Source: Alcaligenaceae bacterium | GTDB taxonomy: Bacteria > Pseudomonadota > Gammaproteobacteria > Burkholderiales > Burkholderiaceae_B | Reading direction: 5' to 3' | Length of the DNA stretch: 64,000 nt | Assembly: GCA_013416435.1 (NCBI GenBank) | Contig: JACCEN010000012.1 | Span: 44,868-108,867 of the forward strand | Notes under the pieces: model-generated | The model's database searches: none | Seen by the model: the letters and a program-made list of their open reading frames with translations, nothing else | What the model was told of the DNA's origin: nothing | Shown here: piece by piece, positions 17,505 to 26,446 of the stretch | Layout of the letters: the number at the start of each line of letters is the position of its first letter | How positions within the stretch are numbered: the stretch's first letter is position 1 | Program-made: the position numbers and the translations under genes

Positions 17505-18371
17505 ATGCAAATCCCCTTTTCCACGGGCACGATTCCCCCGACGTTGCAGGTCCCGGTCGACGCCTGCGATTCGCACATGCATATCTTCGACAGTCGCTAT
17601 CCCTTCGTGGCAAATGCGCCCAGCGTGCCGGATGCCACGGTGGACGATTACAGGATATGGCAAAGCGTCATGGGCTTCACCAGGACGGTGGTGGTAGCGC
17701 CTTCGATGTACGGTTTTGACAACCGCTGTACGCTGGATGCCAGCAGGCGGCTTGGCGAAGCCGCTCGTTGCATCGTCACGCTCGGGCCCGACACCACCGA
17801 GGAAGAAATCGCCCGGATGCACGGGGACGGCGCCCGGGGTTTCCGATACAACCTGGCCCGCAGCGCCATCAACAACCTGGACTCCCTGGCCGCCATCTCG
17901 GAACGGGTCGCTCCCTATGGGTGGCACTTGCAGCTTTGGATGCATCCCGACGGCCTCGGAGATATGGTGCCCATGCTCAAGAGACTGCCCATCCCGACGG
18001 TGCTGGACCATATGGCGGGCATTCCCATTCACGGCGGAGCATCGCATCCGGGCTACCGTGCCCTGCTCCGTCTTCTGGAAGGAGGGGTGACCTGGCTGAA
18101 GCTCTCGCTCGCGACGGCGTGGCCGCAACTAGAATCGGCGCGCCCGGCGCTCGATGAACTGGCTAGGACCCTGATTGCCGCGGCGCCCGACCGCATGGTG
18201 TGGGGAAGCGATTGGCCTCATGCGATGTCTGCCGTGAACACCCGGCCCTATCCCAACGACACCCTGAAGATCGACGCCCTGGCGAGCTGGTGCGGTGATG
18301 ACTCGACGCTGCGGAAGATTCTCGTTTCGAATCCTGAAGATCTTTACGGTTTTTCTCAACGCTCTCAATGA
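17505..18371 (+). CDS. Amidohydrolase family protein, 2-pyrone-4,6-dicarboxylate lactonase-like
   Basis: A 288-residue TIM-barrel hydrolase of the amidohydrolase-2 (LigI-like) group. The metal-site motif DACDSHMHIFDSRYPF lies at residues about 15-30, and the late motif WGSDWPHAMS near 233 carries the catalytic Asp. Family members hydrolyse lactones such as 2-pyrone-4,6-dicarboxylate, galactarolactone or muconolactone derivatives without tightly bound metal. The gene starts 37 bases after the Bug stop and is followed 16 bases later by the MmgE/PrpD gene. A lactone intermediate in the route served by the two Bug receptors is a reasonable inference. Confidence 0.8.
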   Translation: MQIPFSTGTIPPTLQVPVDACDSHMHIFDSRYPFVANAPSVPDATVDDYRIWQSVMGFTRTVVVAPSMYGFDNRCTLDASRRLGEAARCIVTLGPDTTEEEIARMHGDGARGFRYNLARSAINNLDSLAAISERVAPYGWHLQLWMHPDGLGDMVPMLKRLPIPTVLDHMAGIPIHGGASHPGYRALLRLLEGGVTWLKLSLATAWPQLESARPALDELARTLIAAAPDRMVWGSDWPHAMSAVNTRPYPNDTLKIDALASWCGDDSTLRKILVSNPEDLYGFSQRSQ

Positions 18372-18387
18372 TGCCGAGGCCAGAATC

Positions 18388-19788
18388 ATGCCCATCACAG
18401 ACTACAGCGCTTCCGAGCAGGCGGCCCTGACCGCGGAACTGGCGCGGTTCATCTCCGCCCTGAAATTCGAAGACCTTCCTCAGGCAGCCATTGCCACCGC
18501 CCGTACCGGCTTCGTCGACTGCATCGGAGTCATGCTTGCCGGAGCGGATGAGCCCGTCATCGGAAAAATTCTTTCATCCATCGGCCATTGCATCGGCGAT
18601 GCGCCCGTCCTCTTCAGTCGGCACACCATGCATCCCGCACATGCAGCATGGGTCAACGGGGTGGCCGCACATGCGCTGGACTGGGATGATGCGGCCTTGA
18701 GAGGCCATCCCAGCGCCGTGCTCGTGCCCGCCATATTAGCGGAAGGACATGTCCTCGGCAGCTCGGGTGCGGACGCCGTTACCGCCTATGTTGCGGGGTA
18801 CGAAACCTGGGCCGAACTGGCGCATCGCGATGCGGAAAGCCACCACCGAAAAGGCTGGCATCCGACGGGTATATTCGGTGCTATTGCCGCCGCCGCCGCA
18901 TGCGCGTCTCTGCAAGGTCTAGACGCCGCACGCACCATGCACACGCTTGCCATCGCCGCCTCGCGCAGCAGCGGTTTGATGTCCAATTTCGGCAGCATGA
19001 CCAAACCCATACACGCGGGCAATGCAGCCCATGCCGGCGTCATTGCCGCCCGGCTAGCCGCCGCCGGAGCGACCGGATCCACCAACACTCTCGAGGACCC
19101 CCAAGGCTTCCTGTCGGCCGTGTCCCCATCGGGCAAGGTAGACAAGTGCTCGTCCGTCCACCAGAACCGCTCGTGGCACATCGAGGAGTATGGCTTGAAT
19201 ATCAAGCAGTATCCCATGTGCTATTGCACGCATCGCCCTATCGACGCCATGATTGCGCTTCAGCGCGAGCACGGATGGGACCCCGCCCGGATTGCGAACA
19301 TAGACGTTTCGATCAGCGGAAGAAACGCGACCGTGCTGCGCAATCACCATCCGCAGACGGGGCTAGAAGCGAAATTCAGCATCGAGTTCGCCATAGCCTC
19401 CGCGCTCATCGCGAAACGCGTGGGTCTGGCGCAAGTGAACGACGACTTCGTTCGGGAGAAAACCGTGCAAGACCTGATGAAACGCGTATCCGTCACGATC
19501 AACCCCGACGAAGATCCGGAGTCCGGCTATGCGCCCTCCGACCACGTCGTCGTTACGCTGGACGACAGCCGAACGATCAGAAGCGCCGACGTGCGCGAAG
19601 CGCGCGGCGCCCATGCCATCCCCCTGACGGCGGACGAGCTCAAAGAGAAATTCGAAGAGTGCGCCCGGGCGGGCGGCATCCTTGACGACGTTTCGGGCCT
19701 GTTCGATTTTCTGTACGGGCTCGACAGGCAGCCGGGCTTGGCAGGCCTGCGGAAGTGGCAGCGCCCTTATGAAGATCTCGCGGCCTGA
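18388..19788 (+). CDS. MmgE/PrpD family protein
   Basis: A 466-residue PrpD-superfamily protein, related to the one at 9510-10889. Blocks are VNGVAAHALDWDDAALRGHPSAVLVPAILA near residue 88, HHRKGWHPTGIFGAIAAAAACASLQGLDAART near 152, GSMTKPIHAGNAAHAGVIAARLA near 206 and YPMCYCTHRPIDAMIALQ near 273. The open frame begins at 18295 inside the previous gene. The ATG at 18388 fits the family start. It overlaps the convergent GntR gene tail to tail by 22 bases. It may be a dehydratase, decarboxylase or epimerase on a polycarboxylate. Confidence 0.85.
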   Translation: MPITDYSASEQAALTAELARFISALKFEDLPQAAIATARTGFVDCIGVMLAGADEPVIGKILSSIGHCIGDAPVLFSRHTMHPAHAAWVNGVAAHALDWDDAALRGHPSAVLVPAILAEGHVLGSSGADAVTAYVAGYETWAELAHRDAESHHRKGWHPTGIFGAIAAAAACASLQGLDAARTMHTLAIAASRSSGLMSNFGSMTKPIHAGNAAHAGVIAARLAAAGATGSTNTLEDPQGFLSAVSPSGKVDKCSSVHQNRSWHIEEYGLNIKQYPMCYCTHRPIDAMIALQREHGWDPARIANIDVSISGRNATVLRNHHPQTGLEAKFSIEFAIASALIAKRVGLAQVNDDFVREKTVQDLMKRVSVTINPDEDPESGYAPSDHVVVTLDDSRTIRSADVREARGAHAIPLTADELKEKFEECARAGGILDDVSGLFDFLYGLDRQPGLAGLRKWQRPYEDLAA

Positions 19789-20489
19789 AACTGAAACCCG
19801 AAGGTATAGGACTGGCCGCCAGGATATCGCGAGGTTCCGACCAGCACCGCCCGGCCTTGCGCGTCCCGGTACACCAGGCGCCTCTGCAGAATGGGGTGCC
19901 CGAGCGGTACGCCCAGCTTTTCGGCATCGTCCGGGCCGGCGCTATGCGCATCCACTTCCAACTCCCCAGAGGCGATGTGCAAGCCGGCATTCCGCAGCAG
20001 CACCAGCAGGCTCTTCCGCTCGATCTCGGCGGGCGGCACTTGATCGTGGATGGAGGCCGGCATATACCGCACGTCCAGGCCGATGACCCCATTGACTGAG
20101 CGCGTACGCTGGAGCCGGGTGACCTTCTCGCCTTTCTTCAACTTCATGAGCCTGGCGACGGCCGCCGGTGCGCTTACAACGCCATAGGATTCGACCACCG
20201 AATTGGTGCCGCCTTCGGTCCAGCCAGAGAAATCCGGCACGCCGGAGACAGGCAGTCGCTCCAGGAAATGCCCGCTCACAAAAGATCCGACACCCCGCTT
20301 GCGGATGATTACACCTTCGTTGACGAGGCGCTGATAGGCATGCCGCGCCGTCATGCGGCTTACGTTGAACCGGGCGGCGACGTCCGGCTCCGCCGGCAAC
20401 GGCTCGGTGCGCCCCGCTCCGGACTGTATCAGCTCGCGCAGATGCCGCTCTATCCTCTGGTAGGCTGGGCCCGCCTTTTCGCCCGACAT
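19767..20489 (-). CDS. GntR family regulator, HutC subfamily (UTRA domain)
   Basis: A 240-residue regulator. The winged HTH (YQRIERHLRELIQSGAGRTEPLPAEPDVAARFNVSRMTARHAYQRLVNEGVIIRKRGVGSFV, residues about 9-72) is followed by a UTRA ligand domain with VTRLQRTRSVNGVIGLDVRYMP and the end PILQRRLVYRDAQGRAVLVGTSRYPGG. The ATG at 20489 gives a normal HutC-type N-terminus; longer readings add 29 residues. HutC-type regulators bind GT-N-TA-N-AC sites, and two perfect copies lie in the promoter of the divergent dioxygenase gene. Repression of that gene, relieved by its substrate, is the clear prediction. Confidence 0.9.
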   Translation of the reverse strand: MSGEKAGPAYQRIERHLRELIQSGAGRTEPLPAEPDVAARFNVSRMTARHAYQRLVNEGVIIRKRGVGSFVSGHFLERLPVSGVPDFSGWTEGGTNSVVESYGVVSAPAAVARLMKLKKGEKVTRLQRTRSVNGVIGLDVRYMPASIHDQVPPAEIERKSLLVLLRNAGLHIASGELEVDAHSAGPDDAEKLGVPLGHPILQRRLVYRDAQGRAVLVGTSRYPGGQSYTFGFQFQAARSS

Positions 20490-20590
20490 TCGTGGTTCTC
20501 GCCTTGTACATGCATTATCAATTCCGTAGATGCTAGCCCGGCAAGCGATCATTGTCGATGCGGACATCCATGTCATTGCAAATCGCCATT

Positions 20591-20602
20591 ATGTATATAC
20601 AT
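20591..20602. promoter_or_regulatory. Operator copy 1 for the HutC-type regulator
   Basis: ATGTATATACAT is a perfect 12-base palindrome containing GTATATAC, which fits the HutC-subfamily consensus GTMTAKAC known from the family. It lies just upstream of the -35 box of the dioxygenase promoter and 28 bases from the second copy. Confidence 0.75.
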
Positions 20603-20606
20603 TTGC

Positions 20607-20635
20607 TTGACATCCTATATGTATATACATAAGAT
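20607..20635 (+). promoter_or_regulatory. Sigma-70 promoter of the TauD-type dioxygenase gene
   Basis: A perfect TTGACA (20607-20612), a 17-base spacer and TAAGAT (20630-20635) reading toward the dioxygenase start at 20719. Operator copy 2 fills most of the spacer, so a bound regulator would exclude RNA polymerase. Confidence 0.8.
20619..20630. promoter_or_regulatory. Operator copy 2 for the HutC-type regulator
   Basis: A second perfect ATGTATATACAT, inside the spacer between the -35 and -10 boxes. The 28-base start-to-start distance from copy 1 (between two and three helical turns) would allow two dimers to bind next to each other. Confidence 0.75.
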
Positions 20636-20718
20636 GAATTTGTCGTCGCGCTCGAAGCGCGGCCATACCAACCGCGAGCCCGCCGGGGGCCTCGCGCCAC
20701 CGACCAAGAGGATGAGGC

Positions 20719-21627
20719 ATGAACCAAATTAGCCCTGAGATTGCAGGCATGCAACGCAACATCGACAACATCGAAATACGGCCGCTCGCCGCGGCGTTGG
20801 GCGCCGAGCTGCGAGGCGTCAACGTCGCCGCCGGAGTCAACGACACACAGATGGCCGCCGTGCTGGACGCCCTGCACACGCATGGGGTGATCGTCCTTCG
20901 CGATCAGCACCTCACACCGCAGGAGCAAGTGGCTTTCTGCAAGCGCCTTGGTCCGATGCGGGTGTCGTTCATGACCGAGGTGTCGGTTCCGGACGCCCCC
21001 GAACTGACCATCGTTTCAAACATCGTGAAGGACGGCAAGCCCATAGGACTGGTGGATGCCGGCGCGCTTTGGCATACCGACGGCTCGTACTTGCCCCAGC
21101 CGGACATGTACACCGTGCTGCATGCCATCCAGATCCCGCAGCGCGACAATGTTGCGCTGGGAGACACCTGCTTCATGAGCACGGCCGCCGTATATGAAAA
21201 CCTGCCTGCCGACATACGGGAAAAGATTCACAACGCGCAAGGCGTCCACAGCCTCTCATACCATATACAACGCAAAATCGAAGGCAATTTCAAAGCGCCT
21301 CCTGCCAAAGATACCAAGCCGGACGTGCTTCATCCAGCCGTCATCGAGCACCCGGTCACCAAGCGCAAGGGAATCTACCTGACGGAAGGCCACACCAAGG
21401 CAATACACGGCCTGCCGGACGATGAAAGCCGCCAGTTGCTGGACAACATCGCTTCTTTCGCCACGCAGACCAAGTTTCTGTATCGCCATAAGTGGCGCGA
21501 AGGCGACCTGCTGATCTGGGATAACATCGGCACCCAGCACCTGGCCATCACGGACTACGGGAACATGCCCCGCCGCCTGCACCGCGCCGGCATCAGCAGC
21601 CCTTTCAATATCTTCATGCAGCACTGA
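20719..21627 (+). CDS. TauD/TfdA family Fe(II)/2-oxoglutarate dioxygenase
   Basis: A 302-residue dioxygenase. The facial triad is seen as WHTDG (His119, Asp121) and QHLA (His274), with arginines near 285-289 for 2-oxoglutarate. The N-terminal IRPLAAALGAELRGVNV and the segment HGVIVLRDQHLTPQEQVAFCKRLG are typical of TauD/TfdA. These enzymes hydroxylate a carbon next to a leaving group, releasing sulfite, a phenol or an aldehyde. A GAGG site precedes the ATG. It is transcribed alone and tightly controlled by the neighbouring HutC-type regulator. Which ether, sulfonate or amine it cleaves cannot be told. Confidence 0.92.
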   Translation: MNQISPEIAGMQRNIDNIEIRPLAAALGAELRGVNVAAGVNDTQMAAVLDALHTHGVIVLRDQHLTPQEQVAFCKRLGPMRVSFMTEVSVPDAPELTIVSNIVKDGKPIGLVDAGALWHTDGSYLPQPDMYTVLHAIQIPQRDNVALGDTCFMSTAAVYENLPADIREKIHNAQGVHSLSYHIQRKIEGNFKAPPAKDTKPDVLHPAVIEHPVTKRKGIYLTEGHTKAIHGLPDDESRQLLDNIASFATQTKFLYRHKWREGDLLIWDNIGTQHLAITDYGNMPRRLHRAGISSPFNIFMQH

Positions 21628-21631
21628 GCGA

Positions 21632-21661
21632 GGGGTCAGACCCCGTACGGGGTCTGACCCC
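21632..21661. repeat. Palindromic repeat between convergent genes
   Basis: One perfect 30-base unit (centre GTAC) four bases behind the dioxygenase stop and 39 bases before the end of the convergent LysR gene. It would form a bidirectional hairpin. Confidence 0.9.
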
Positions 21662-21700
21662 TTAATTCCGAAACCGACCCCCTGACCCAAGTCAACCGCT

Positions 21701-22621
21701 TCAAGGCGAAACAACCATCTCCCCGTGCTCGTCGATCATTTCCGACGCCGCTTGCCTTAGGGCGTGAACGAACTTCCTTGCAACGATGGGCACCGCCCGT
21801 GTGGATGAAAACACGACACAGACCCGCGTTTCTATCGTAGGGCTGAAAGGCCTTATGACCAGATCCGTGTAGTCGCCCGAAGATAGGGGAAATGAATCGA
21901 CGAGCGCGACGCCGACGCCGCGGCGCACCAGCGTGTAGGCCGTCATGGTGTGATTGACGGTAAGGTGCACGTTATATGCAATGTTGGAAGAATGGAAAGC
22001 TTCTCGCAGCAACATGCCGGTGGTCGTTTCGTCACTAAAGGAAATAACGTTCTCGTCGACCAAATGACGAGGCTCGACAAAACTGCGCTTGGCCAGCGGA
22101 TGATCGCGGCGCAACACACAACCCACGCGTGAACGGCACAGTTCAACCGTCTCCATATCCAGCGCAGCGGTGGGCGCGTCGAGCACGCCTAGGTCCACAT
22201 AATTCGTGGCGACGTACTGCACGGCCAGACGCGTAGGCAGCGACTGAATGTCAAACCGCACCCTTGGATGCGTGCGATGAAAGTTCTCGATGGCTTTCGC
22301 CACCAGCGACATGGATAGCGTCGTGACGGATGCGATGGAAATCGTTCCTGACAGCCCTTCCCTGGCTTCATCAGCAAGGCTTTTTATAACCGTCAGTGTG
22401 CCGAACAAACGCTCGATTTCCGGCATGAGCTGTTCGGCCTCGGGCGTGATGACCAAGCGGCCGTTTATGCGTGAGAACAAGGCAAGCCCAAGCCGCTCTT
22501 CCAGTAGCCGTACCGTTTTCGTCACAGCCGGTTGAGACACATTTAGCGTACGCGCTGCGGCGGAAACGGAACCGGCTTTGGCTACCGCCCGAAATACAGC
22601 CAGATAGCGAACGTTGAGCAT
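21701..22621 (-). CDS. LysR family transcriptional regulator
   Basis: A 306-residue LysR protein. The HTH runs MLNVRYLAVFRAVAKAGSVSAAARTLNVSQPAVTKTVRLLEERLGLALFSRINGRLVITPEA (residues 1-62), and the effector domain follows with DLGVLDAPTAALD and VALVDSFPLSSG. It is divergent from the CoA ligase, amidohydrolase, ABC transporter operon with 128 bases between, so it is the likely activator of that operon. Confidence 0.9.
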   Translation of the reverse strand: MLNVRYLAVFRAVAKAGSVSAAARTLNVSQPAVTKTVRLLEERLGLALFSRINGRLVITPEAEQLMPEIERLFGTLTVIKSLADEAREGLSGTISIASVTTLSMSLVAKAIENFHRTHPRVRFDIQSLPTRLAVQYVATNYVDLGVLDAPTAALDMETVELCRSRVGCVLRRDHPLAKRSFVEPRHLVDENVISFSDETTTGMLLREAFHSSNIAYNVHLTVNHTMTAYTLVRRGVGVALVDSFPLSSGDYTDLVIRPFSPTIETRVCVVFSSTRAVPIVARKFVHALRQAASEMIDEHGEMVVSP

Positions 22622-22749
22622 CTTGTCCCCAACCTATAACTTTTAGTTTCCTTCACTGCTTATAAATTGTATTAGTTTTAATAGGCAAGTGAGCATACAG
22701 TACAAGAAACAGGTTGCCAAACAGCCCATAAACCATAAGAGACAACGTC
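22622..22749. promoter_or_regulatory. Divergent LysR / CoA-ligase control region
   Basis: This AT-rich 128-base region holds both promoters. The inverted repeat TATTA-GTTT-TAATA (22670-22683) is a candidate LysR site. A clean -35/-10 pair could not be picked with confidence. Confidence 0.4.
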
Positions 22750-24387
22750 ATGAGCAGAGAGCAGGTCTTGAATGAGACCGTGCCGCCGCTGGCGGCACGC
22801 ATCGAAAAACTGGAGACGGAACCGCTGCCGAAGAATATCGGCGCGTTGCTCGATGAAGTCGCTGCAACGAATCCCTGCACACTGGCCTGGAATTTTTTCG
22901 AGCTTGGCGAAACCATCGATTACGCAACACTGCAAAAAACGGTCAATCGCCTGGCCTGCGGCATGTTCGAAGCCGGTATTCGCAAGGGTCAGCATGTCGG
23001 CGTCATGCTGCCAAATATTCCCGCGTTTCCCCTGACATGGCTGGCGCTCGCGCGCTTGGGCGCCGTCATGGTGCCGATAAACATTGCCTACACGCCGCGG
23101 GAGCTGACCTTCATCATCGAAAATGGGGATGTGGAGTGGCTGGTTATCCATGACGGCTGCCTTCCCACCCTCGACGCGCTGACTACCTTGCCGGGCAAGC
23201 TGCGGGAAACCCATATCTACACGGTGGACAGCGAGCCCAGTTCCACACGGCATTGGGAAACACTGCTTACCAATGTGCAGGACGATTTCCGCCCGCCTTA
23301 CGACGTCGATCTGGACGCCCCCATGAACATTCAGTACACGTCGGGTACCACTGGTTTTCCCAAGGGCTGCGTGCTGTCGCATCGGTATTGGCTGATTACC
23401 AGCAAATCCAATGCATTCCGGGATGGTCGCAAGTATTCGCGCATCATGGCGCCCACGCCATTCTTCTATATGGACCCCCAATGGCTGCTGCTGATGACAT
23501 TCTTCCAGCGCGGCACCCTCTATGTCGCCAATCGGCAGAGTCCAAGCCGTTTCATGGGCTGGGTGCGCGAACATGGAATCAACTTTTGCCTGCTGCCCTA
23601 TCTAGTGCACAAGCAGCCGGAAGCGCCCAACGAAAAGGCACATGCGCTGGTTCGCGTCAACGTATATGGAATACCAAAAGACCTGCATGTAAATCTTGAA
23701 GAAAGGTTCGACCTGATCGCGCGCGAAGCATTCGGCATGACGGAATGCGGCACCTGCCTGTTCATGCCGATCGAAGCCACCGACATGACGGGCTCGGGTT
23801 CCTGCGGCAAGCCAGGCCCCTTCAGGCAGGCGCGCATAGTCGATGAATCCGGTCAGCCTCTAGAGGCCGGCCAAGTAGGCGAGCTGCAGGTGCGGGGACC
23901 CGGCATGCTGCAAAGCTATTACAAAAATCCGCAGGCGACGGACGCCGCATTCGATGGCAGCTGGTTCCGCACTGGAGACTTGTTCCGCCAGGACGAGCGC
24001 GGCTATTTCTATATCGTGGGCCGCGTCAAGGACATGATACGGCGCGCCGGTGAGAACATTGCCGCACGGGAGGTCGAAGCCGTCATCAACGCGCTGCCGC
24101 AGGTGGCGGAGTCCGCAGCTTTGCCGGTTCCAGACGAGGTCCGCGGCGAGGAGGTCAAGATATACGTCACGCTGCGCGAAGGATTCAGCCCCGACGACTT
24201 GCCAATTGCTTCGCTCATTGAGCATTGCACCGCCAAATTGGCCCGCTTCAAGATACCCCGCTATATCGCCTATCACGGGACATTGCCCAAGACCCCATCC
24301 GGCAAAGTCGCCAAGCAGCAACTTAAGCAAGGCGTCGAAGACTTGAGGACCGGCAGCTACGATCGCATACAGGAAAAATGGCTATGA
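22750..24387 (+). CDS. AMP-dependent acyl-CoA synthetase (ligase)
   Basis: A 545-residue ANL-family ligase that makes an acyl-adenylate and then an acyl-CoA. The P-loop-like motif YTSGTTGFPKGC is at residues 196-207, FGMTECGTC near 331, and the hinge block FRTGDLFRQDERGYFYIVGRVKDMIRRAGENIAAREVE near 400-437. The C-terminal KTPSGKVAKQQL carries the catalytic Lys. It is clearly paralogous to the ligase at 30279-31919, sharing the N-terminal MSR-Q-L block, EPLPKN and the end RTGSYDR. It is first in the plus-strand operon; its stop overlaps the next start (ATGA). An aromatic or short-chain acid is a likely substrate. Confidence 0.92.
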   Translation: MSREQVLNETVPPLAARIEKLETEPLPKNIGALLDEVAATNPCTLAWNFFELGETIDYATLQKTVNRLACGMFEAGIRKGQHVGVMLPNIPAFPLTWLALARLGAVMVPINIAYTPRELTFIIENGDVEWLVIHDGCLPTLDALTTLPGKLRETHIYTVDSEPSSTRHWETLLTNVQDDFRPPYDVDLDAPMNIQYTSGTTGFPKGCVLSHRYWLITSKSNAFRDGRKYSRIMAPTPFFYMDPQWLLLMTFFQRGTLYVANRQSPSRFMGWVREHGINFCLLPYLVHKQPEAPNEKAHALVRVNVYGIPKDLHVNLEERFDLIAREAFGMTECGTCLFMPIEATDMTGSGSCGKPGPFRQARIVDESGQPLEAGQVGELQVRGPGMLQSYYKNPQATDAAFDGSWFRTGDLFRQDERGYFYIVGRVKDMIRRAGENIAAREVEAVINALPQVAESAALPVPDEVRGEEVKIYVTLREGFSPDDLPIASLIEHCTAKLARFKIPRYIAYHGTLPKTPSGKVAKQQLKQGVEDLRTGSYDRIQEKWL

Positions 24388-25238
24388 CATTCATCGATTA
24401 CGGCAGCACACCCCCGACCCTGAGCAAGACAGCTCCGCATCTGGCGAACTACCGGCGCGTCTACAACTCCAGCGAGCGAGCCGCCAGCGAGATCAAGCAG
24501 GCACCCGAGCCCCTTTCAGCCTATCTAGACATGTACGCGGCCTGCAATGCACGGCACGTCGTCATTAAAGGACGAGATCTGGAATCCACGTTCGGCTTCC
24601 GCATCGCCAACGAAGACGTTGCCGCCTTCTGCGAAAAACATGGCCCCCGCTACATTGGCTTCGCGGGCGTCGATCCCAACAAGGGGATGGCAGCGGTGCG
24701 CGAGCTGCACCATGCAGTCACCAACCTGGGCCTGCGCGGTCTAAATCTTCAATGCTTCGAGCACAAGCTGCGGATCAATGATCCAAAGATGTATCCGCTG
24801 TATGCCAAATGCATCGAGCTGGGCATTCCCGTGAACATCCACGTAGGCACCAATTTTTCCACCGCCACTTCCATGGAGTACGGCCAGCCGCGTTACCTGG
24901 ACGATGTCATGATGCATTTCCCCGAACTGAACGTGTGCGCGTCTCCTCCGGGTTGGCCCTGGGTGCCCGAACTATTGGCGGTGGCATGGCGCCACGCGAA
25001 TGTGCGCATCGGCCTGGTGGCGGTGCGGCCCAAGTACCTTGCCGTGCCGAATTCCGGTTATGAGATGCTGCTTCAGTATGGCAATACCATGCTGCAGGAT
25101 CAAATGATTTTTGGCTCCGCCTATCCGATGCAGCCCATAGACCGCAGCCTGACCGAAATAAAGGCCCTCCCCATCAAGGACGAGGTCAAACGCAAGTGGC
25201 TGCATGACAATGCTGCGAAGTTCCTTGGCTTAACGTAG
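24384..25238 (+). CDS. Amidohydrolase-2 family protein (decarboxylase/hydrolase TIM barrel)
   Basis: A 284-residue protein of the ACMSD / gamma-resorcylate decarboxylase-like group by its later blocks: YIGFAGVDPNKGMAAVRELHHAV near residue 91, GLRGLNLQCFEHKLRINDPKMYPLYAKCIELGIPVNIHVGTNFS near 115-158 and MIFGSAYPMQPI near 237. The usual N-terminal HxH metal motif is not visible (FIDYGSTPPTLS instead), and the late motif has GSAYP where GSDWP or GSDYP is common. It may therefore use one metal site differently. The start at 24384 is chosen because AGGA lies nine bases upstream; 24378 is possible. It overlaps the ligase stop by four bases. Confidence 0.75.
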   Translation: MTFIDYGSTPPTLSKTAPHLANYRRVYNSSERAASEIKQAPEPLSAYLDMYAACNARHVVIKGRDLESTFGFRIANEDVAAFCEKHGPRYIGFAGVDPNKGMAAVRELHHAVTNLGLRGLNLQCFEHKLRINDPKMYPLYAKCIELGIPVNIHVGTNFSTATSMEYGQPRYLDDVMMHFPELNVCASPPGWPWVPELLAVAWRHANVRIGLVAVRPKYLAVPNSGYEMLLQYGNTMLQDQMIFGSAYPMQPIDRSLTEIKALPIKDEVKRKWLHDNAAKFLGLT

Positions 25239-25319
25239 TAACCGGCCCACCGTTGTCACGCGCTTCGGAGGAGCCTGAGAAGTATGTCGATAAGCGTATA
25301 CGCACAATAGGAGACAACC

Positions 25320-26387
25320 ATGTCAAAGTTGCGCCACGTCAATACTCGCCTTGGCATCATCATATTTACTGCTGCCGCATTCATCCAGCCTATGGCCGGG
25401 CTGGCACAAACCCAGCCAGAGAAGCCGCAGAAAATCGTGATGAACGATTCAGGCGGCGCCACGCAGGCCGCCAACAAAAAGACCTTCTACGATGCCTTCG
25501 AGCAGAAATACGGCATCAAAGTGCAAACTACCAGCCCAGTCGACCTAGGCAAGCTGCGCGCCATGGTGCAGGCAGGCAACATCGAATGGACTGTCACCGA
25601 AATCGCGGGACCAGATGCCGTCCTGGCGGAGCGGTCGGGCTTGCTGGAACCATTGGATCTGTCCGTAATCGATCTATCAAAGTTTCCCGAGCACCTACGG
25701 AATCGCAAATACGTGTTCCCGAAAAGTGCCTATTCCACCATCATCGGGTATCGAAGCGATGTATTCAAGGACGGCAAAGGCCCGCAAAACTGGAAGGATT
25801 TTTGGGACGTAAAGAAGTTCCCGGGACCGCGCACCATGCAGAACAGCCCTATTGAAAATCTGGAGTTTGCATTGCTGGCAGACGGTGTAGAGCCCGACAA
25901 ACTGTATCCTCTTGACGTCGACCGCGCCTTCAAGAAAATGAATGAAATCAAGCCGCATATCGCCGCTTGGTGGACCACCGGCGCACAATCCGCGCAACTG
26001 CTCGTCGATCAAGAAGCCGTCATCGGAACGGCCTGGAACGGCCGATACTACTCGCTGGTCAAGGAGGGAGCGCCCATTGCCATGGTATGGAATCAGGGGG
26101 CGATCAAGGAATCGGCGTTCGGCATACCGAAGGGCGCCAAAGACGCGTACTGGGGGCAACGCTTGTTGGCCTTAGTGGCCGATGCCAAGCTGCAGGGAGC
26201 CTATGCAAACATTATCGGCTACCCTGGGCTCAACCTGGAAGCCACGCAATACACAGATCCTAAAATCGTGCCTTATCTTCCGACCAGTCCGGAAAACCTC
26301 CCAAAGCAATTTTGGGTGAACCTTGAATGGTGGTCCGACAACCGCGCCGCCATCCAGGAACGCTGGGCGCGCTGGCTTCTTGAGTGA
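25320..26387 (+). CDS. ABC transporter substrate-binding protein, PotD/spermidine-putrescine type
   Basis: A 355-residue extracellular binding protein with a signal peptide ending at ...MAGLAQ near residue 30. The mature protein opens KIVMNDSGGATQAANKKTFYDAFEQKYGIKV, typical of polyamine and related binding proteins. GYRSDVF, NWKDFWDVKKFPGPRT and the late LPKQFWVNLEWWSDNRAAIQERW are also family blocks. A good AGGAGACAACC site precedes the ATG. It is followed by the ATPase and two permease genes, giving a complete importer. Substrates in this family range from polyamines to opines and carboxylates, so the ligand is open. Confidence 0.9.
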   Translation: MSKLRHVNTRLGIIIFTAAAFIQPMAGLAQTQPEKPQKIVMNDSGGATQAANKKTFYDAFEQKYGIKVQTTSPVDLGKLRAMVQAGNIEWTVTEIAGPDAVLAERSGLLEPLDLSVIDLSKFPEHLRNRKYVFPKSAYSTIIGYRSDVFKDGKGPQNWKDFWDVKKFPGPRTMQNSPIENLEFALLADGVEPDKLYPLDVDRAFKKMNEIKPHIAAWWTTGAQSAQLLVDQEAVIGTAWNGRYYSLVKEGAPIAMVWNQGAIKESAFGIPKGAKDAYWGQRLLALVADAKLQGAYANIIGYPGLNLEATQYTDPKIVPYLPTSPENLPKQFWVNLEWWSDNRAAIQERWARWLLE

Positions 26388-26446
26388 AGCCGCTGGCCTG
26401 TCCTGACGAACAAGATCCATCCAATTTACTTGAAAGGAAACGGCCT

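Noticed and set aside
20490-20590. Autoregulation of the HutC-type gene through the same operators
   Set aside because: The operators lie about 100 bases upstream of its start, and no convincing minus-strand promoter overlaps them, so it was not called.
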